A stretch of DNA of 20,281 nt from Chloroflexota bacterium (GTDB lineage: Bacteria > Chloroflexota > Anaerolineae > Anaerolineales > Villigracilaceae). The DNA is taken from assembly GCA_016191895.1 (NCBI GenBank), contig JACPVD010000317.1, forward strand, positions 1 to 20,281. Reading direction: 5' to 3'. The notes beneath the pieces are model-generated. The model was not told where the DNA came from. It searched no databases and saw only the letters and a program-made list of their open reading frames with translations. Made by a program: the position numbers and the translations under genes. This document shows positions 19,403-20,281 of the stretch, piece after piece (position 1 is the first letter of the stretch; the number at the start of each line of letters is the position of its first letter).

Positions 19403-20281
19403 TTAGAACTCCTGATAGATGAAAGGCGCAACGGCCTGCTGACGGGTGGAAAGGAAAAGGATCAAAATCCCGATCGACAGCAGGATGACCTGCGCGCGTT
19501 TTGATAACCGCAGCAAACCCAACTCATCCTTTTGCGGCAGTTGCATCACGTCAATGAAAAAGGATAGGGCGATCATAAAAAGCGGTTTGATGATGTGATG
19601 AATTGATAATGTTTGAATCGCTCCGAAATGAACAAGACCTTTCCAAAACGCGAGAGATTGGACAAAGTCCAGTTTGAAGGGAACGCTGATCAAGATCATC
19701 ACAAGAAGTGTAATCGAAATATTGATGAATTTTTTCCAACCCGTCGACTGGACGGGCGTGGGCTTTTGCCAGAGTTTCCGCACACGTTCATACCCTTGAA
19801 GCAAACCATTGAGCGCGCCCCACAAGATAAAATGCCATGCCGCCCCATGCCAAATCCCGCTGACGATCATCGTCACTAGCGGGGGGATGACCAGATTCGG
19901 CCAATACCGTCCGCTGGGGTTTCTCCGCAACATGGCGCGGCTGACAGGCAAATACACATAATCGCGCAGCCAGTTGGATAAAGACATATGCCAGCGATTC
20001 CAGAAGTCGATGTAACTCGTTGAGAAGAATGGCTGTTCAAAGTTTGGCGAGAGTTGAACGCCGAACAATCCGCTCACGCCCCTCGCAATGCTTGTATAGC
20101 CAGCAAAATCATTGTAGATGACAAAAGCAAAGGTCAGCCACCAGAAGAGCAGGTCGGGCATGGAATATTTATGCGGCGCGGCAAAAACACCCAGGGGAAT
20201 CATTTGGGCGATGGTCTCCGCAATGACCAGTTTGCGGGTAAGGCCGATAAATATCCTGATAAAACTTTCGACCACCTGCTC
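19403..20281 (-). CDS. MBOAT-family membrane O-acyltransferase (AlgI/DltB type), partial
   Basis: 292 residues before the right edge; the frame continues beyond it, so the N-terminal part is missing. It is strongly hydrophobic, with the MBOAT core: VIYNDFAGYTSIARGVSGLFGVQL, FWNRWHMSLSNWLRDYVYLP and the catalytic-His block VSGIWHGAAWHFILWGALNG. It ends with further TM segments (about 180-200, 220-245, 265-285). MBOAT enzymes move acyl groups across or along the membrane onto hydroxyls of polysaccharides, teichoic acids or lipids. The downstream ACP and FAAL genes indicate that the donor is an acyl-ACP made at the inner face. The acceptor is not evident, and the genes upstream of this edge may show it. 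Confidence 0.93.
   Translation of the reverse strand, partial: EQVVESFIRIFIGLTRKLVIAETIAQMIPLGVFAAPHKYSMPDLLFWWLTFAFVIYNDFAGYTSIARGVSGLFGVQLSPNFEQPFFSTSYIDFWNRWHMSLSNWLRDYVYLPVSRAMLRRNPSGRYWPNLVIPPLVTMIVSGIWHGAAWHFILWGALNGLLQGYERVRKLWQKPTPVQSTGWKKFINISITLLVMILISVPFKLDFVQSLAFWKGLVHFGAIQTLSIHHIIKPLFMIALSFFIDVMQLPQKDELGLLRLSKRAQVILLSIGILILFLSTRQQAVAPFIYQEF

Overview
The window looks like a chromosomal segment of a Chloroflexota bacterium, most likely class Anaerolineae. This is inferred, not measured, from three things: moderately GC-rich coding sequence, a gene set typical of that group (DUF2652-type cyclase fused to an SRPBCC domain, FHA fused to a winged helix, SIMPL protein, BioY, PIG-L deacetylase, a TtuB/TtuA pair), and intergenic spaces packed with short palindromic repeats. 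There are no tRNA or rRNA genes, CRISPR arrays, transposases or phage genes that I can see.

Layout, left to right. 1-2862 (minus): a GH25 lysozyme with SH3b domains running off the left edge, a YraN-family nuclease-like protein, and a GT4 glycosyltransferase overlapping YraN by 4 bp. 3046-4224 (plus): a ubiquitin-like sulfur carrier and its TtuA-type tRNA thiolase. 4310-6752: a membrane-anchored Ser/Thr kinase (minus) divergent from an FHA/winged-helix regulator and a flavin split-barrel protein (plus). 6884-7693: PIG-L/LmbE deacetylase (plus). 7746-9349 (minus): SIMPL protein and a lipoprotein, coupled by a 1-bp overlap. 9594-10691 (minus): cyclase-SRPBCC fusion. 10782-13064 (minus): OmpR-type response regulator followed by its histidine kinase. 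13276-14265 (minus): BioY and a small acidic tandem Tudor-like protein. 14355-17381 (plus): an unknown soluble protein, a stand-alone multi-TM protein, a stalked surface protein and peptidyl-tRNA hydrolase. 17406-20281 (minus): an MBOAT acyltransferase (cut by the right edge), an acyl carrier protein and a fatty-acyl-AMP ligase, tightly packed like an analogue of the Dlt pathway.

The points most worth following are: (1) the MBOAT-ACP-FAAL cassette, a possible surface O-acylation system, whose FAAL is split by a one-base loss in a homopolymer; (2) the sulfur carrier, whose Gly-Gly is not C-terminal because eight more codons, ending inside a strong hairpin, follow it; (3) at least four families of intergenic palindromes, including three copies of a TTAACGCAAAG-ended element (one with a nested hairpin), two copies of a CGTCCCG-ended element and a perfect 42-bp palindrome; (4) several signalling proteins with unusual architecture; and (5) promoter-like sequences that imply leaderless or nearly leaderless transcripts.
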